NCBI RefSeq assembly: GCF_009758255.1
Contig: NZ_WSEN01000002.1
Coordinates: 308,455-372,454, forward strand
DNA: 64,000 nucleotides
Source of the DNA: Microbacterium sp. MAH-37
GTDB lineage: Bacteria; Actinomycetota; Actinomycetes; Actinomycetales; Microbacteriaceae
Direction of reading: 5' to 3'
Positions 25,254 through 36,112 of this stretch are shown one piece after another. Position 1 is the first letter of the stretch; every line of letters starts with the position of its first letter. The position numbers were made by a program, and so were the translations under genes. A model generated the notes under the pieces. It was not told where the DNA came from. It ran no database searches and worked only from the letters and a program-made list of their open reading frames with translations.

Positions 25254-26576
25254 TCAGACCAGGTCCCGCCAGTCCACCTCACCGGTGTCGTCGGACACGT
25301 CCACGGCACCGGTGACCACGGGCAGGCTCATCGTCTCGGTGGGCGGTCCCATGATCGTCGCCTCGTCGCGCCGGTGCCGGAGCACGTCGTTGATGTAGCT
25401 CGTCAGCACCTCGGCGATCGGCACCGAGCGCCCCTGAGCCTGGGACAGGTACCATCGGTGCTCGAGCACCTGGTGGAACACCTCGGCGGGCTCGAGCTTC
25501 GCGCGCAGGTCGTAGGGGATCGCGCGGACGACCGGCTCGAACACGCGGGTGAGCCACTCATGCGCGTACATCTCCTCATCCGCCCACTGCTTGGTGGAGC
25601 GGGCACGGAACTCGTCGAGGTCGTTCAGCAGCCGACGGGCCTGGTTCTCCTCGACGTCGAGACCGGTCAGACGGATCAGCCTGCGCTGGTGGTGACCGGC
25701 ATCCACGACCTTCGGCTGGATGTGCACGACGGCGCCGTCCGCGGTGGTCTTCATGGACATCTCGTCGATGTCGAACCCGAGGGCGTTCAGCTGCTCGACG
25801 CGCTCGGTGATGCGCCAGGTCTCGTTCGCCGAGAACGACTCCTCGGCGGTCAGCGCGGCCCACAGCGCGCGGTACGACGAGACGATCCCGTCGGCGATCG
25901 CCACGGCATCGACGCCGTTCTCGAGCCGGCCGCCGGCTGCGAGGTCGAGGATCTCGCCGGCGATGTTCGTGCGGGCGATGTCCAGGTCGTAGGAGCGCTG
26001 GCCGTCGGTCAGGCCCTCCTCGTGCAGCTCGCCGGTCTCGGCATCGACCAGGTACGCGGCGAACGCCCCGGCATCCCGCCGGAACAGGGTGTTCGACAGG
26101 GACACGTCGCCCCAGTAGAACCCGACGTTGTGCAGCCGCACCAGCAGCAGCGCGAGCGCGTCGACCAGGCGCGTGGCGGTGTCAGGTCGCAGCACGCGTG
26201 TGAACAGCGCACGGTACGGCATCGAGAACTTCAGGTGCGAGGTCACCAGCGCCGCGGGAAGCGGCTTGCCGTCGGCATCCTGTCGGCCGGCGATCACGGC
26301 CACCCGGCTCACACAGGGCACATCGAGGCGGGCCAGGCTGCCGAGCATGTCGTACTCGCGCTGGGCCATCTCGGCCGTGGTCTCCTTGACCGCGACCACC
26401 CGGCCGGAGAGATCGGCGAAACGCACAAGGTGCCGCGACAGGCCCTTCGGCAGCGAGACGATGTGCTCGCTCGGCCACTTGCCCAGCGGAGTCGACCACG
26501 GCAGCGCGAGCAGGCCGGGGTCGACGGAGCTGGCGGTGATGCGCAGAGTGCTGGACAGGCGCCCGGTGTCGGCCAT
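25254..26576 (-). CDS. DUF4032 protein with kinase-like fold
   Basis: A 440-residue protein. The N-terminal half looks like a lipopolysaccharide-kinase-type fold: VVAVKETT with a candidate ATP lysine, ALALLLVRLHNVGFYWGDVSLSNTLF in place of the catalytic loop, and AYLVDAETGEL as the metal-binding aspartate region. The C-terminal half is the actinobacterial DUF4032 domain. Whether it phosphorylates anything is unknown. It lies downstream of a sugar-ABC ATPase gene but is separated from it by a terminator. Confidence 0.8.
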   Translation of the reverse strand: MADTGRLSSTLRITASSVDPGLLALPWSTPLGKWPSEHIVSLPKGLSRHLVRFADLSGRVVAVKETTAEMAQREYDMLGSLARLDVPCVSRVAVIAGRQDADGKPLPAALVTSHLKFSMPYRALFTRVLRPDTATRLVDALALLLVRLHNVGFYWGDVSLSNTLFRRDAGAFAAYLVDAETGELHEEGLTDGQRSYDLDIARTNIAGEILDLAAGGRLENGVDAVAIADGIVSSYRALWAALTAEESFSANETWRITERVEQLNALGFDIDEMSMKTTADGAVVHIQPKVVDAGHHQRRLIRLTGLDVEENQARRLLNDLDEFRARSTKQWADEEMYAHEWLTRVFEPVVRAIPYDLRAKLEPAEVFHQVLEHRWYLSQAQGRSVPIAEVLTSYINDVLRHRRDEATIMGPPTETMSLPVVTGAVDVSDDTGEVDWRDLV

Positions 26577-26621
26577 GCGCGCTCCTCGGATGCTGATGCG
26601 GGACTCGGAGGGAAAGACGAC

Positions 26622-26657
26622 GCGGCGCGGGCGACCCAGAAGGTCGGCCCGCGCCGC
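26622..26657 (-). terminator. Terminator after the sugar-ABC ATPase gene
   Basis: GCGGCGCGGGC pairs with GCCCGCGCCGC, between the ATPase gene stop and the downstream DUF4032 start on the same strand. Confidence 0.7.
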
Positions 26658-26672
26658 GCTGCGTGAGGTGTC

Positions 26673-27779
<1,107 letters not shown>

Positions 27780-27793
27780 TGATTTCTCCTTCA

Positions 27794-27868
27794 CCGGCAG
27801 GTACGTGCCGGACGATCCGTTGTGATGGAAGCGGCGGAATGACCCGCCGTGGCCCGCCGTCGGGCCAC
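27794..27868 (-). promoter_or_regulatory. Structured 5' leader of the MsiK-type ATPase gene
   Basis: On the minus strand GTGGCCCG pairs with CGGGCCAC (27849-27868) and CCGGCA with TGCCGG (27794-27811), the latter ending 5 bases before AAGGAGA. A CATACT hexamer lies at 27873-27878. An RNA motif has been described upstream of msiK genes in actinobacteria; I cannot confirm a match from memory. Confidence 0.4.
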
Positions 27869-28016
27869 GATCAGTATGGCATGAGGCCGGGCCATCTGGG
27901 TAACTTCCCAGGAGGTCTGGATAACATCGAACCCGGTGCCGCTTGATGCGGCCGCCGGCCGCTTCGGGCGGCCACAGGGGGGAGACCCGTCCCCAACCGG
28001 ACTTTCAAGAGGAACG

Positions 28017-28973
28017 ATGTCGAGCGACGAAACGCCGAACGTCCCCACCACGACCTCATCACGCGAGGCGGTGCGGGAGAAGGCACAGCAGGTGCATTCC
28101 CGTCAGCGTCGGGCGCGCGCGATGCGACGGATCATCATCGGTCTCGTCGCGATCGTCGCCGTCGGTGCGGTGGGCACGGCAGTGACCTGGGCGGTCAGCT
28201 CCTCGGTGTCGAAGCCCACGCTGAGCCCGGCGGGCATGGACGGCGACGGTGTGACCGTGCGCGAGGTCGCCGTGAGCGCACCGCAGTCTGCGCCGGACGG
28301 CACGCCGGCCCCGGATCCGAGCGAGGCGGGCACCACGGCCTCGGCCACGCCGACGCCCGAGCCGACCCCGATCGAGGGTGCTGTCGACGTGCACATCTAC
28401 GTCGACTACCTCTCGCCGGATGCCGGTGAGTTCGAGCGTGCGAACGCCCGACAGCTGACCGGATGGATCACCGAGGGTGCGGTCAACGTCACCTACCACC
28501 CTGTTTCGCTGCTGACCGCCAGCTCGAACGGCACCAAGTACTCGCTGCGCGCCGCGGCGGCATCCGCGTGTGTCGCCAGCTACGCACCGGACTTCTTCTA
28601 CGCGTACAACCACGAGCTGCTGATCGACCAGCCGAAGGTCGACAGCGACGGTCGCACCGACGTCGAGCTGGCCGATCTCGCCGGTGCTGTGGGGATCGAC
28701 AACGCGGAGCAGGTGCGCTCCTGCATCGAGGGCGGCGACTACCTGACCTGGGCGAAGGACGCCACGACGCGCGCGCTCGAGGGTCCGCTGCCCGGCTCGA
28801 AGAAGCTCAAGCTGAACGCCGCGCCCATGATCGTGGTCAACGGCGAGGCCTACGTCGGTGCGATGGATGACCCGGCCGAGTTCTCGCAGTTCGTGATGAC
28901 GGTCGCCAGCGACGCGTACTACGGCGAGCCGACCCCGACTCCGACGCCCACCGCCACGACGCCGGCGAAGTGA
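28017..28973 (+). CDS. Membrane-anchored DsbA/thioredoxin-like protein lacking the CxxC motif
   Basis: A 318-residue protein with cytosolic basic N-terminus, one membrane segment (about 38-61), a Pro/Thr linker and an extracytoplasmic DsbA-fold domain (VDVHIYVDY onward; cis-Pro-like region NAAPMIVVNGEAYVG). Where family members have CPxC after the first strand this one reads SPDA (about residues 133-136), so disulfide chemistry should be absent. Two other cysteines (SACVAS, RSCIEG) remain. RBS AGAGGAA precedes the ATG at 28017. Confidence 0.82.
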   Translation: MSSDETPNVPTTTSSREAVREKAQQVHSRQRRARAMRRIIIGLVAIVAVGAVGTAVTWAVSSSVSKPTLSPAGMDGDGVTVREVAVSAPQSAPDGTPAPDPSEAGTTASATPTPEPTPIEGAVDVHIYVDYLSPDAGEFERANARQLTGWITEGAVNVTYHPVSLLTASSNGTKYSLRAAAASACVASYAPDFFYAYNHELLIDQPKVDSDGRTDVELADLAGAVGIDNAEQVRSCIEGGDYLTWAKDATTRALEGPLPGSKKLKLNAAPMIVVNGEAYVGAMDDPAEFSQFVMTVASDAYYGEPTPTPTPTATTPAK

Positions 28974-29006
28974 GGACGGCGGTCGCCACTAAGCTGGTGA
29001 CCGTTC

Positions 29007-29079
29007 GCCTCCTTAGCTCATCTGGTAGAGCAGCGGCCTTGTAAACCGCAGGTGGCCGGTTCGAGTCCGGCAGGAGGCT
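29007..29079 (+). tRNA. tRNA-Thr(UGU)
   Basis: Acceptor GCCTCCT/AGGAGGC, D arm GCTC/GAGC, anticodon loop CTTGTAA (anticodon TGT), T arm with GTTCGAGTC and discriminator T. CCA is not encoded. 73 nt. Confidence 0.96.
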
Positions 29080-29086
29080 CAGCACG

Positions 29087-29118
29087 AGAAGAGCTCCCCC
29101 GGCAGGGGGAGCTCTTCT
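29087..29118 (+). terminator. Perfect 14-bp terminator after tRNA-Thr
   Basis: AGAAGAGCTCCCCC and its exact complement surround GGCA. It also lies at the end of the convergent carboxypeptidase gene. Confidence 0.85.
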
Positions 29119-29132
29119 GCTGTGCGGGCCGC

Positions 29133-30275
29133 TCAGACGACGGGGTCCTGCGCGGGCCAGCCCGGCACCAGGCCGGTGTCCGTGAAGTAGCCGATGTACG
29201 CCTCGTGCGGGATGCCGTGCCAGATCATGGGGTCGGTGTCCCAGATCTCGCCCCCGGCGAGGCCGGCGAGCAGCGCCTCCACGCCGAGCACGTTCTGCTT
29301 GATGGCCTTGCCTCTGCTCTTCTGCCCGATCGAGCCGCCGTAGGTCTCGAAGAAGACCATCGGGTGGCTGTGACCGGACGGGTTCAGGCCGTTGTAGTCC
29401 AGCCCCAGCATGGCGGCCGACGTGACGCCGCCCTTGATGTCGATCTCGCTCGGGCCGCCGACGCTGTAGCGATCGATGTTGACGTAGCCGTACTTCTTCA
29501 GCTCGGTGTAGATGTGCCCCTGCAGCTGCCGGGTCTTGATGTCGTACTCACCGCCGCGGATGCCTGGCAGGGTCGGACCGCTCGGCGCGAGGGAGATGCC
29601 CAGCGACATCGTGATCGGCTCGTCGGATGCGTCGTACTTCAGACCCTGGTGGTGGATGTCGAGGCCGACGTGCGGCTGGACCCGGGTCCAGTAGGTGTAC
29701 CAGGCGAGGGACTCCTTCGCCGCGAAGCCGGTCGGCGACCAGTCGCGGTTCAGATCGATGCGCCGCTCGGTGCCGTCCTGCAGGACGGTGTGCCGGATGT
29801 ACAGCTCCGAGCCGTCCGGGTTGTACATCGGGATCACGTGCAGGGTGAACTGTTCACGCACGGTCTTCCACAGCGCGGACCCGCTGGACCCGGCCGCCTG
29901 CAGGATCGCGAGCAGCACGTCCGGTCCGTACGGCTCGTTCCCGTGGATGCGGCCCTGCAGCCACACCTTCGTGGGGCCGGTTCCCACCGTCGCGACGTAG
30001 AGGTCTCTTCCGGCCTCGGAGCGACCGGGTTCGATGCCGAGTCCGGCGAGCGTGTGGACGGTGACGGCGCCCTGCGAGTTCCGCTGGATCTTCGCCAGCT
30101 CCGACACCACATCCGCGTACGTGAGCAGTGCACTCCGCGGCACGTTCGGTCCTGGATCGGGGAAGGAGCCTGCGCCGAAGGCGGACTGCCCCACCAGGAC
30201 CGGCACGGCGGCGAGCGGCAGCGCAGCGAGCAGATGCCGGCGCGTGAGCGTGAATCGGGGGGACTGTTCAGTCAT
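29133..30275 (-). CDS. Secreted M14-family zinc carboxypeptidase (Tat signal)
   Basis: A 380-residue exported metallopeptidase. The N-terminus TRRHLLAALPLAAVP is a twin-arginine signal. Zinc ligands: H111 and E114 in GRIHGNEP, third His in LDIHHQG (about 208); substrate Asn-Arg in DLNRDW; catalytic Glu in VFFETYG. Substrate preference cannot be deduced. It ends next to the tRNA-Thr terminator. Confidence 0.88.
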   Translation of the reverse strand: MTEQSPRFTLTRRHLLAALPLAAVPVLVGQSAFGAGSFPDPGPNVPRSALLTYADVVSELAKIQRNSQGAVTVHTLAGLGIEPGRSEAGRDLYVATVGTGPTKVWLQGRIHGNEPYGPDVLLAILQAAGSSGSALWKTVREQFTLHVIPMYNPDGSELYIRHTVLQDGTERRIDLNRDWSPTGFAAKESLAWYTYWTRVQPHVGLDIHHQGLKYDASDEPITMSLGISLAPSGPTLPGIRGGEYDIKTRQLQGHIYTELKKYGYVNIDRYSVGGPSEIDIKGGVTSAAMLGLDYNGLNPSGHSHPMVFFETYGGSIGQKSRGKAIKQNVLGVEALLAGLAGGEIWDTDPMIWHGIPHEAYIGYFTDTGLVPGWPAQDPVV

Positions 30276-30362
30276 CTCTTCGTTCCTTTGTCTTCGTTGA
30301 CGGCGGACAGCGCCAGTGTGTCAGCGTCGACGAGCGCGGAGCAAGGAACGTGGGAGAACTGC

Positions 30363-31019
30363 TCAGAACAGCATGCCGTCGGCGCCCTTGTCATCGGCGC
30401 GCTCGGCGGCATCGATGCGCTCGTCGAGGGACGCTGCAGCGATCAGCGCCTCGTCGATGAGTTCGCGTGAACCGTCGGCCGTGAGCCAGTCACCCTGGAA
30501 GGCCGCCGGCAGCAGCAGCGGCACGCGGTCGTGGATATGGGCGACCTGCGGGGGCGCCGGGCGCATGACGATCGAGTAGCAGGTGCGCCATTCCCCGTCC
30601 GGGTCCTTGCCGCGCTGCGTGACCGCCGCCATGCCGAACAGGACGCCGCGGCCCAGCCCGAACTCGTGCCACACGCGCTGAGGCTTCTGCATCTCGAACC
30701 ATCCGGTGCTCGGCACGATCGCCCGGCCGCGCAGTGCGCCCGGCTTCTCCTGCAGTCGCTCCGAGCGGGTGTTGATCGAGGGGAACCGTGCCGGGGCGCC
30801 GTTCACGAGGAATCCCCACCAGGCCTGCTCGAGCACGGCGGTGTCGTCGCCCTGCATCACGACCGGGTTCAGGTTGCGCAGGTTCCGCCCGGTGGGACGC
30901 AGCGTCTCGCCGGCGTTCTGCTCGGCCCAGTGCCGCAGGCCCTCCAGCATCGCGGCATCCGCCGCGGCGAGCTGCTCGGCATCGGTGAACCGCGGATCGA
31001 GACCGTAACTGGCGCACAT
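30363..31019 (-). CDS. SRAP-domain protein (HMCES/YedK, abasic-site crosslinker)
   Basis: A 218-residue protein. The second residue is the catalytic cysteine (MCASYG), exposed after Met removal; NTRSE, GWFEM and HDRVPLLL are the other signature blocks. The family forms protective thiazolidine crosslinks with abasic sites in single-stranded DNA. Start ATG at 31017-31019, TACGCT six bases upstream, leaderless. A much longer upstream frame runs antisense to the transporter gene and was rejected. Confidence 0.93.
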   Translation of the reverse strand: MCASYGLDPRFTDAEQLAAADAAMLEGLRHWAEQNAGETLRPTGRNLRNLNPVVMQGDDTAVLEQAWWGFLVNGAPARFPSINTRSERLQEKPGALRGRAIVPSTGWFEMQKPQRVWHEFGLGRGVLFGMAAVTQRGKDPDGEWRTCYSIVMRPAPPQVAHIHDRVPLLLPAAFQGDWLTADGSRELIDEALIAAASLDERIDAAERADDKGADGMLF

Positions 31020-31067
31020 GCGGCCAGCGTAGACCAGGCCACCGACACGGAACGATAGGGTCGGTCG

Positions 31068-32018
31068 GTGACCGAACGCCGTCTTCCCGCCACCGTCGCC
31101 CTCGGCGGCGCAGTCGCGATCGGCGTCATGACGGCCGTGCAGGCGCGCATCAACGGCGTGCTGGGCGTGCGATTGGGCGACGGGATCGTCGCCGGGCTCG
31201 TCTCGTTCGTCGCCGGACTGATCCTGCTGGTGGTGGTCGTGGCCGCCATGCCGTCGGCGCGCGCCGGGGTGCGACGGCTGATCTCCGGGGTCCGCACCCG
31301 TCGCATCCCGTTCTGGATGCTCCTCGGCGGCGCCTGCGGCGCGCTCACCGTCTCGACTCAGGGCCTGGTCGCCGGCGTGCTCGGGGTGTCGCTCTTCACC
31401 GTCGGCGTCGTCGCAGGTCAGACCGTGCACGGCCTGGTGCTCGATCGTCTCGGCGTCGGGCCGGCCGGTGTCGTCGCGATCACCCCTGGACGCGTGGCCG
31501 GCGGGGCGCTGGCACTCGTGGCGGTCGGTGTCTCGCTCGGCGGGGGAGTGCTGGCGTCCGCACCGCTCTGGCTCCTTGTGCTTCCCTTCCTCGCCGGCGC
31601 AGGCATCGCCTGGCAGACCGCGGCGAACGGACGTCTGGCCCAGCGGGTGGCCTCGCCGCTCACCGCGACGATGACGAGCTTCATCGCGGGGACGATCGTG
31701 CTGGTGATCGCCTCCTGCGTGAGCATCGCGGTCACCGGCCCGCCGGCGCAGCTGCCCTCGGAGCCGTGGCTCTATCTCGGTGGACTGCTCGGATTCGCCT
31801 ACATCCTGCTCGGGGCGTTCCTCGTCGCTCACACCGGAGTGCTGCTGCTGGGTCTCGGATCGGTCCTGGGCCAGCTGACCACATCGATCGTGATCGACCT
31901 CATCTGGCCCCTGCCGGCGGGGCCCGCGCCCTGGCAGCTCGTCACGATGGTCGTCGTCGCTGTCGCGTCGGTCGTCGTCGCGCTGCCGCGCCGGCGGCGC
32001 CGTGCCGTGAGCAGCTAG
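31068..32018 (+). CDS. DMT-superfamily transporter (YdcZ/DUF606 pair)
   Basis: A 316-residue membrane protein with about ten hydrophobic segments in two repeats; VQARINGVLG and the matching WQTAANGRLAQ are the internal repeat motifs of the DUF606 family. GTG start, TAGGGT six bases upstream. Divergent from the SRAP gene with only 48 bp between starts. Substrate unknown. Its stop overlaps the convergent nitroreductase stop by 4 nt. Confidence 0.85.
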   Translation: MTERRLPATVALGGAVAIGVMTAVQARINGVLGVRLGDGIVAGLVSFVAGLILLVVVVAAMPSARAGVRRLISGVRTRRIPFWMLLGGACGALTVSTQGLVAGVLGVSLFTVGVVAGQTVHGLVLDRLGVGPAGVVAITPGRVAGGALALVAVGVSLGGGVLASAPLWLLVLPFLAGAGIAWQTAANGRLAQRVASPLTATMTSFIAGTIVLVIASCVSIAVTGPPAQLPSEPWLYLGGLLGFAYILLGAFLVAHTGVLLLGLGSVLGQLTTSIVIDLIWPLPAGPAPWQLVTMVVVAVASVVVALPRRRRRAVSS

Positions 32019-32554
32019 GCTCTCGGCATCCGGCTGAGCACGCTCTCGGCGTCGATCGCCTTGCGGCGTCCGCCGCCCTTGCCTGTGGGCTTGCCGCCGA
32101 CGTAGAGCCAGCCCAGCAGCTGCTCCTTCTTCTTCAGACCGTGCGCCTTTGCGACGGCCTTCGAGCGTGTGTAGTGGCCAGTGCGCCAGATGACGCCCCA
32201 GCCCGCCTCGTCGAGCAGCAGGCTGAGGGTGTGCGCGACACCGGATGCCACGGCCTCCTGCTCCCAGTACGGCACCTTCTCGCTCTTGCGCGGGCTGACC
32301 ACGACGGCGATCAGCAGCGGCGCGCGCAGCGGCTTCGAGGACGGCTTGCCGTCGCCCTGGGCCTTCGCGATCGCGGCGCCCAGGCGTTCACGGTCCTCGC
32401 CACGCAGCTCGACCAGCCGCCACGGGCGCAGCGAGGAGTGGTCGGCCACCCGGCCCGCCGCCGCGACGAGCGGCAGCAGCTGCTCGTGCGTCGGCGCCAC
32501 GTCGGTGACCTTCGACCAGGACTGCCGGGAACGGACGGCGTCGAGAGCGCTCAC
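32015..32554 (-). CDS. Nitroreductase-family FMN oxidoreductase
   Basis: A 179-residue protein: AGRVADHSSLRPWRLVEL gives the FMN-binding arginine region, AVASGVAHTLSLLLDEAGWG the central helix and YVGGKPTGK near the end. Similar to small YdjA-like reductases. The GTG start (32552-32554) overlaps the msrB stop, so it is coupled to msrB. Substrate unknown. Confidence 0.82.
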   Translation of the reverse strand: MSALDAVRSRQSWSKVTDVAPTHEQLLPLVAAAGRVADHSSLRPWRLVELRGEDRERLGAAIAKAQGDGKPSSKPLRAPLLIAVVVSPRKSEKVPYWEQEAVASGVAHTLSLLLDEAGWGVIWRTGHYTRSKAVAKAHGLKKKEQLLGWLYVGGKPTGKGGGRRKAIDAESVLSRMPRA

Positions 32555-32955
32555 GACTCGGTGGGGCTGAACGACAGCGCCAGCGAGTTCATGCAGTAGC
32601 GATCGCCGGTCGGCGTGCCGAAGCCGTCGGGGAAGACATGACCCAGATGCGAGCCGCAGGTCGCGCAGCGAACCTCGGTGCGCACCATGCCCAGGGTGCG
32701 GTCCTCGATGAGTGTCACGGCCTCCGGGCGGACCGACTCGTAGAAGCTCGGCCAGCCGCAGCCGCTGTCGAACTTCGTGCCGCTCCGGAACAGCTCGGCG
32801 CCGCAGGCGCCGCACCGATACAGCCCGTCGCGCTTCTCGTCGAGCAGCTCGCCGGTCCAGGGGCGCTCGGTCGCCGCCTCACGCAGCACCGCATACTCGG
32901 CGTCACCGAGCTCGTCGCGCCATTCCGCGTCCGTCTTCTCCACGTCGTAACCCAT
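32551..32955 (-). CDS. msrB: Peptide-methionine (R)-S-oxide reductase MsrB
   Basis: A 134-residue repair enzyme. Two CxxC zinc pairs (CGAC, CATC), FDSGCGWPSF substrate site, and catalytic Cys in DRYCMNSLALSF. Normal length. First gene of a two-gene unit with the nitroreductase. Confidence 0.96.
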   Translation of the reverse strand: MGYDVEKTDAEWRDELGDAEYAVLREAATERPWTGELLDEKRDGLYRCGACGAELFRSGTKFDSGCGWPSFYESVRPEAVTLIEDRTLGMVRTEVRCATCGSHLGHVFPDGFGTPTGDRYCMNSLALSFSPTES

Positions 32956-33026
32956 GGAACCATTCTCCCTCTCCGCGGTGGGAGTGGCGCGACGATACTT
33001 CGACGGATGCCGCGTAGCCTGGGGCC

Positions 33027-33284
33027 ATGCTCGGAGACCTCACCGATCGTGACCGTGCGATCCTCGCCCTCGAGGCCGCCTGGCCGCGGCACGGCGGTGC
33101 GAAGGAGGAGAGGATCCGGGCGCAGCTGGGCATGAGTCCCGCCCGCTACTACCAGCTGCTCGGGCGTCTCATCGAGACCGAGCAGGCGCTGGAGTTCGAC
33201 CCGCTGCTGGTGCGGCGGCTGCGCCGCATCCGCGACGCCCGCAGCGACCGTCGCGTCGCGCGGATGCGCGGTTTCGTCGGCTGA
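33027..33284 (+). CDS. DUF3263 small DNA-binding-like protein
   Basis: 85 residues. LTDRDRAILALEAAWPRHGG followed by AQLGMSPARYYQLLGRLI looks like a sigma-70 region 4-type helix-turn-helix; the family is restricted to actinobacteria and of unknown role. TAGCCT six bases before the ATG. Confidence 0.85.
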   Translation: MLGDLTDRDRAILALEAAWPRHGGAKEERIRAQLGMSPARYYQLLGRLIETEQALEFDPLLVRRLRRIRDARSDRRVARMRGFVG

Positions 33285-33328
33285 CGCGGCGACGGGGATT
33301 CACAGAGGACATGCCCTAGCATCGAGGG

Positions 33329-33901
33329 GTGTCCAAGCCGAGCCAAGATCGATTCGACGACGTCCCCCACGCGACCGGGCGGGTCGGAGCGCATCGCGCC
33401 GAAGTTCCGGGCATGAACGGATGGGTCGTGCTGCTGTGGTCCGCTGCCGCCGTGCTCGTGCTGGTGGTCCTCGGCATCTTCGGATCCCTGCTGGCGATGG
33501 GGCGCATCTCGTTCGGTGGCGACGCGCCGCCCACGGCTGCCTCGACCGTCGCGCCCGAGGAGACCGGCGTGGTGGACACGTCCTACGCGGTGCTGATCCT
33601 CAACGCCACCCCTGATGGCAGTCTGGAGGACGCGATGCGCGACCAGCTGATCAAGGCCGGCTGGAGCGGGGACCAGATCACCAGCAGCGACGCCGCCAGC
33701 ACCGACTTCCCGACCACGACGGTGTATTACGTCGATCCGGCCGACGAGGCCGCGGCGATCGGTCTGGCCGACGCGATCGGCGGCGCGGATGTGCAGCAGA
33801 GCGACGTGTACAAGGACTACAACGAATCCGGCGGCAAGCAACTCGCCGTGGTGATCGGAACGGACCGCAGCACGTCGACGTCGGAGACCCCCGCCGAGTA
33901 G
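33329..33901 (+). CDS. Membrane-anchored LytR C-terminal domain protein
   Basis: 190 residues: cytosolic N-terminus, one membrane segment (GWVVLLWSAAAVLVLVVLG), then a LytR_C domain (YAVLILNATPDGSLEDAMRD, VYYVDPADEAAAIGLADAIG, LAVVIGTD). Such proteins accompany cell-wall glycopolymer assembly. GTG start, TAGCAT six bases upstream. Confidence 0.85.
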   Translation: MSKPSQDRFDDVPHATGRVGAHRAEVPGMNGWVVLLWSAAAVLVLVVLGIFGSLLAMGRISFGGDAPPTAASTVAPEETGVVDTSYAVLILNATPDGSLEDAMRDQLIKAGWSGDQITSSDAASTDFPTTTVYYVDPADEAAAIGLADAIGGADVQQSDVYKDYNESGGKQLAVVIGTDRSTSTSETPAE

Positions 33902-33913
33902 TGCCGTCGCGGC

Positions 33914-33938
33914 TTGCACTCTCCATGGTCGAGTGCCA
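33914..33938 (+). promoter_or_regulatory. Degenerate CIRCE-like element
   Basis: TTGCACTC and GAGTGCCA separated by nine bases, a near match to the HrcA operator, directly upstream of the consensus copy. Confidence 0.6.
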
Positions 33939-33946
33939 GAATGGCG

Positions 33947-33973
33947 TTAGCACTCGATCGTTGTGAGTGCTAA
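33947..33973 (+). promoter_or_regulatory. CIRCE element (HrcA operator) before groL
   Basis: TTAGCACTC, nine bases, GAGTGCTAA: a perfect CIRCE. It lies 36 bp before the groL ATG, so groL should be under HrcA heat-shock repression. Confidence 0.95.
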
Positions 33974-35626
<1,653 letters not shown>

Positions 35627-35641
35627 TCCATACCCCTCACA

Positions 35642-35675
35642 CAGAACGCCCTCGGCTCCGGCCGGGGGCGTTCTG
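35642..35675 (+). terminator. Terminator after groL
   Basis: CAGAACGCCC pairs with GGGCGTTCTG with an inner CGGC/GCCG, 15 bp after the groL stop and also at the end of the convergent WXG100 gene. Confidence 0.8.
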
Positions 35676-35707
35676 CGTTCCGCGCGTTCGGCGAGCTCAG
35701 CGATTCG

Positions 35708-35995
35708 TCACCGGAACAGGTTCGCGGAGTACTGGTCGGCGTCGGCGTACTGCGCCGCGGCAGAGCCGAGCGCGGTGCCGATCGATGCCAGCACCTGCTC
35801 GACGTGCAGCTGCGCGCCGCGCCACTGCTCGCTGCACTGCTGGAACGCGGCCGACGCGCTGCCGGTCCACGACGACTGCAGCTGTGTCAGCTGCGACATC
35901 AGTGCGGCCGACTCGGACTGCAGCCGCTCGATCGTGGCGCGGGTCGCGCCGTTCGCGGCCTGGACGGCGTCGGTGTCGACGGTGAAGACGGACAT
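35708..35995 (-). CDS. WXG100-family protein (ESAT-6-like)
   Basis: 95 residues, helical hairpin with the central WxG in LQSSWTGSASAAFQQ, size typical of type VII-secreted proteins. The start MSVFTVDTD is at 35993-35995 with a GGAGA site upstream. No ESX core genes are in the window, so it is a lone member; whether it is secreted is unknown. Confidence 0.88.
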   Translation of the reverse strand: MSVFTVDTDAVQAANGATRATIERLQSESAALMSQLTQLQSSWTGSASAAFQQCSEQWRGAQLHVEQVLASIGTALGSAAAQYADADQYSANLFR

Positions 35996-36112
35996 GAGGG
36001 TCTCCTCTCGTTGGGCTTCCGACGCTAGAGCGCAGCGCGACGTCGGAGGTGCCGGATCCACGGCATCCGGGAGAAGCCCCACGGGAACCCGATTGTGGAG
36101 GAGGGGTCGCGC

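Noticed and set aside
33914..33938. Possibility that the first CIRCE-like dyad is chance
   Set aside because: Kept as a feature because both arms retain GCACTC/GAGTGC at the exact nine-base spacing, but it is less certain than the perfect copy.
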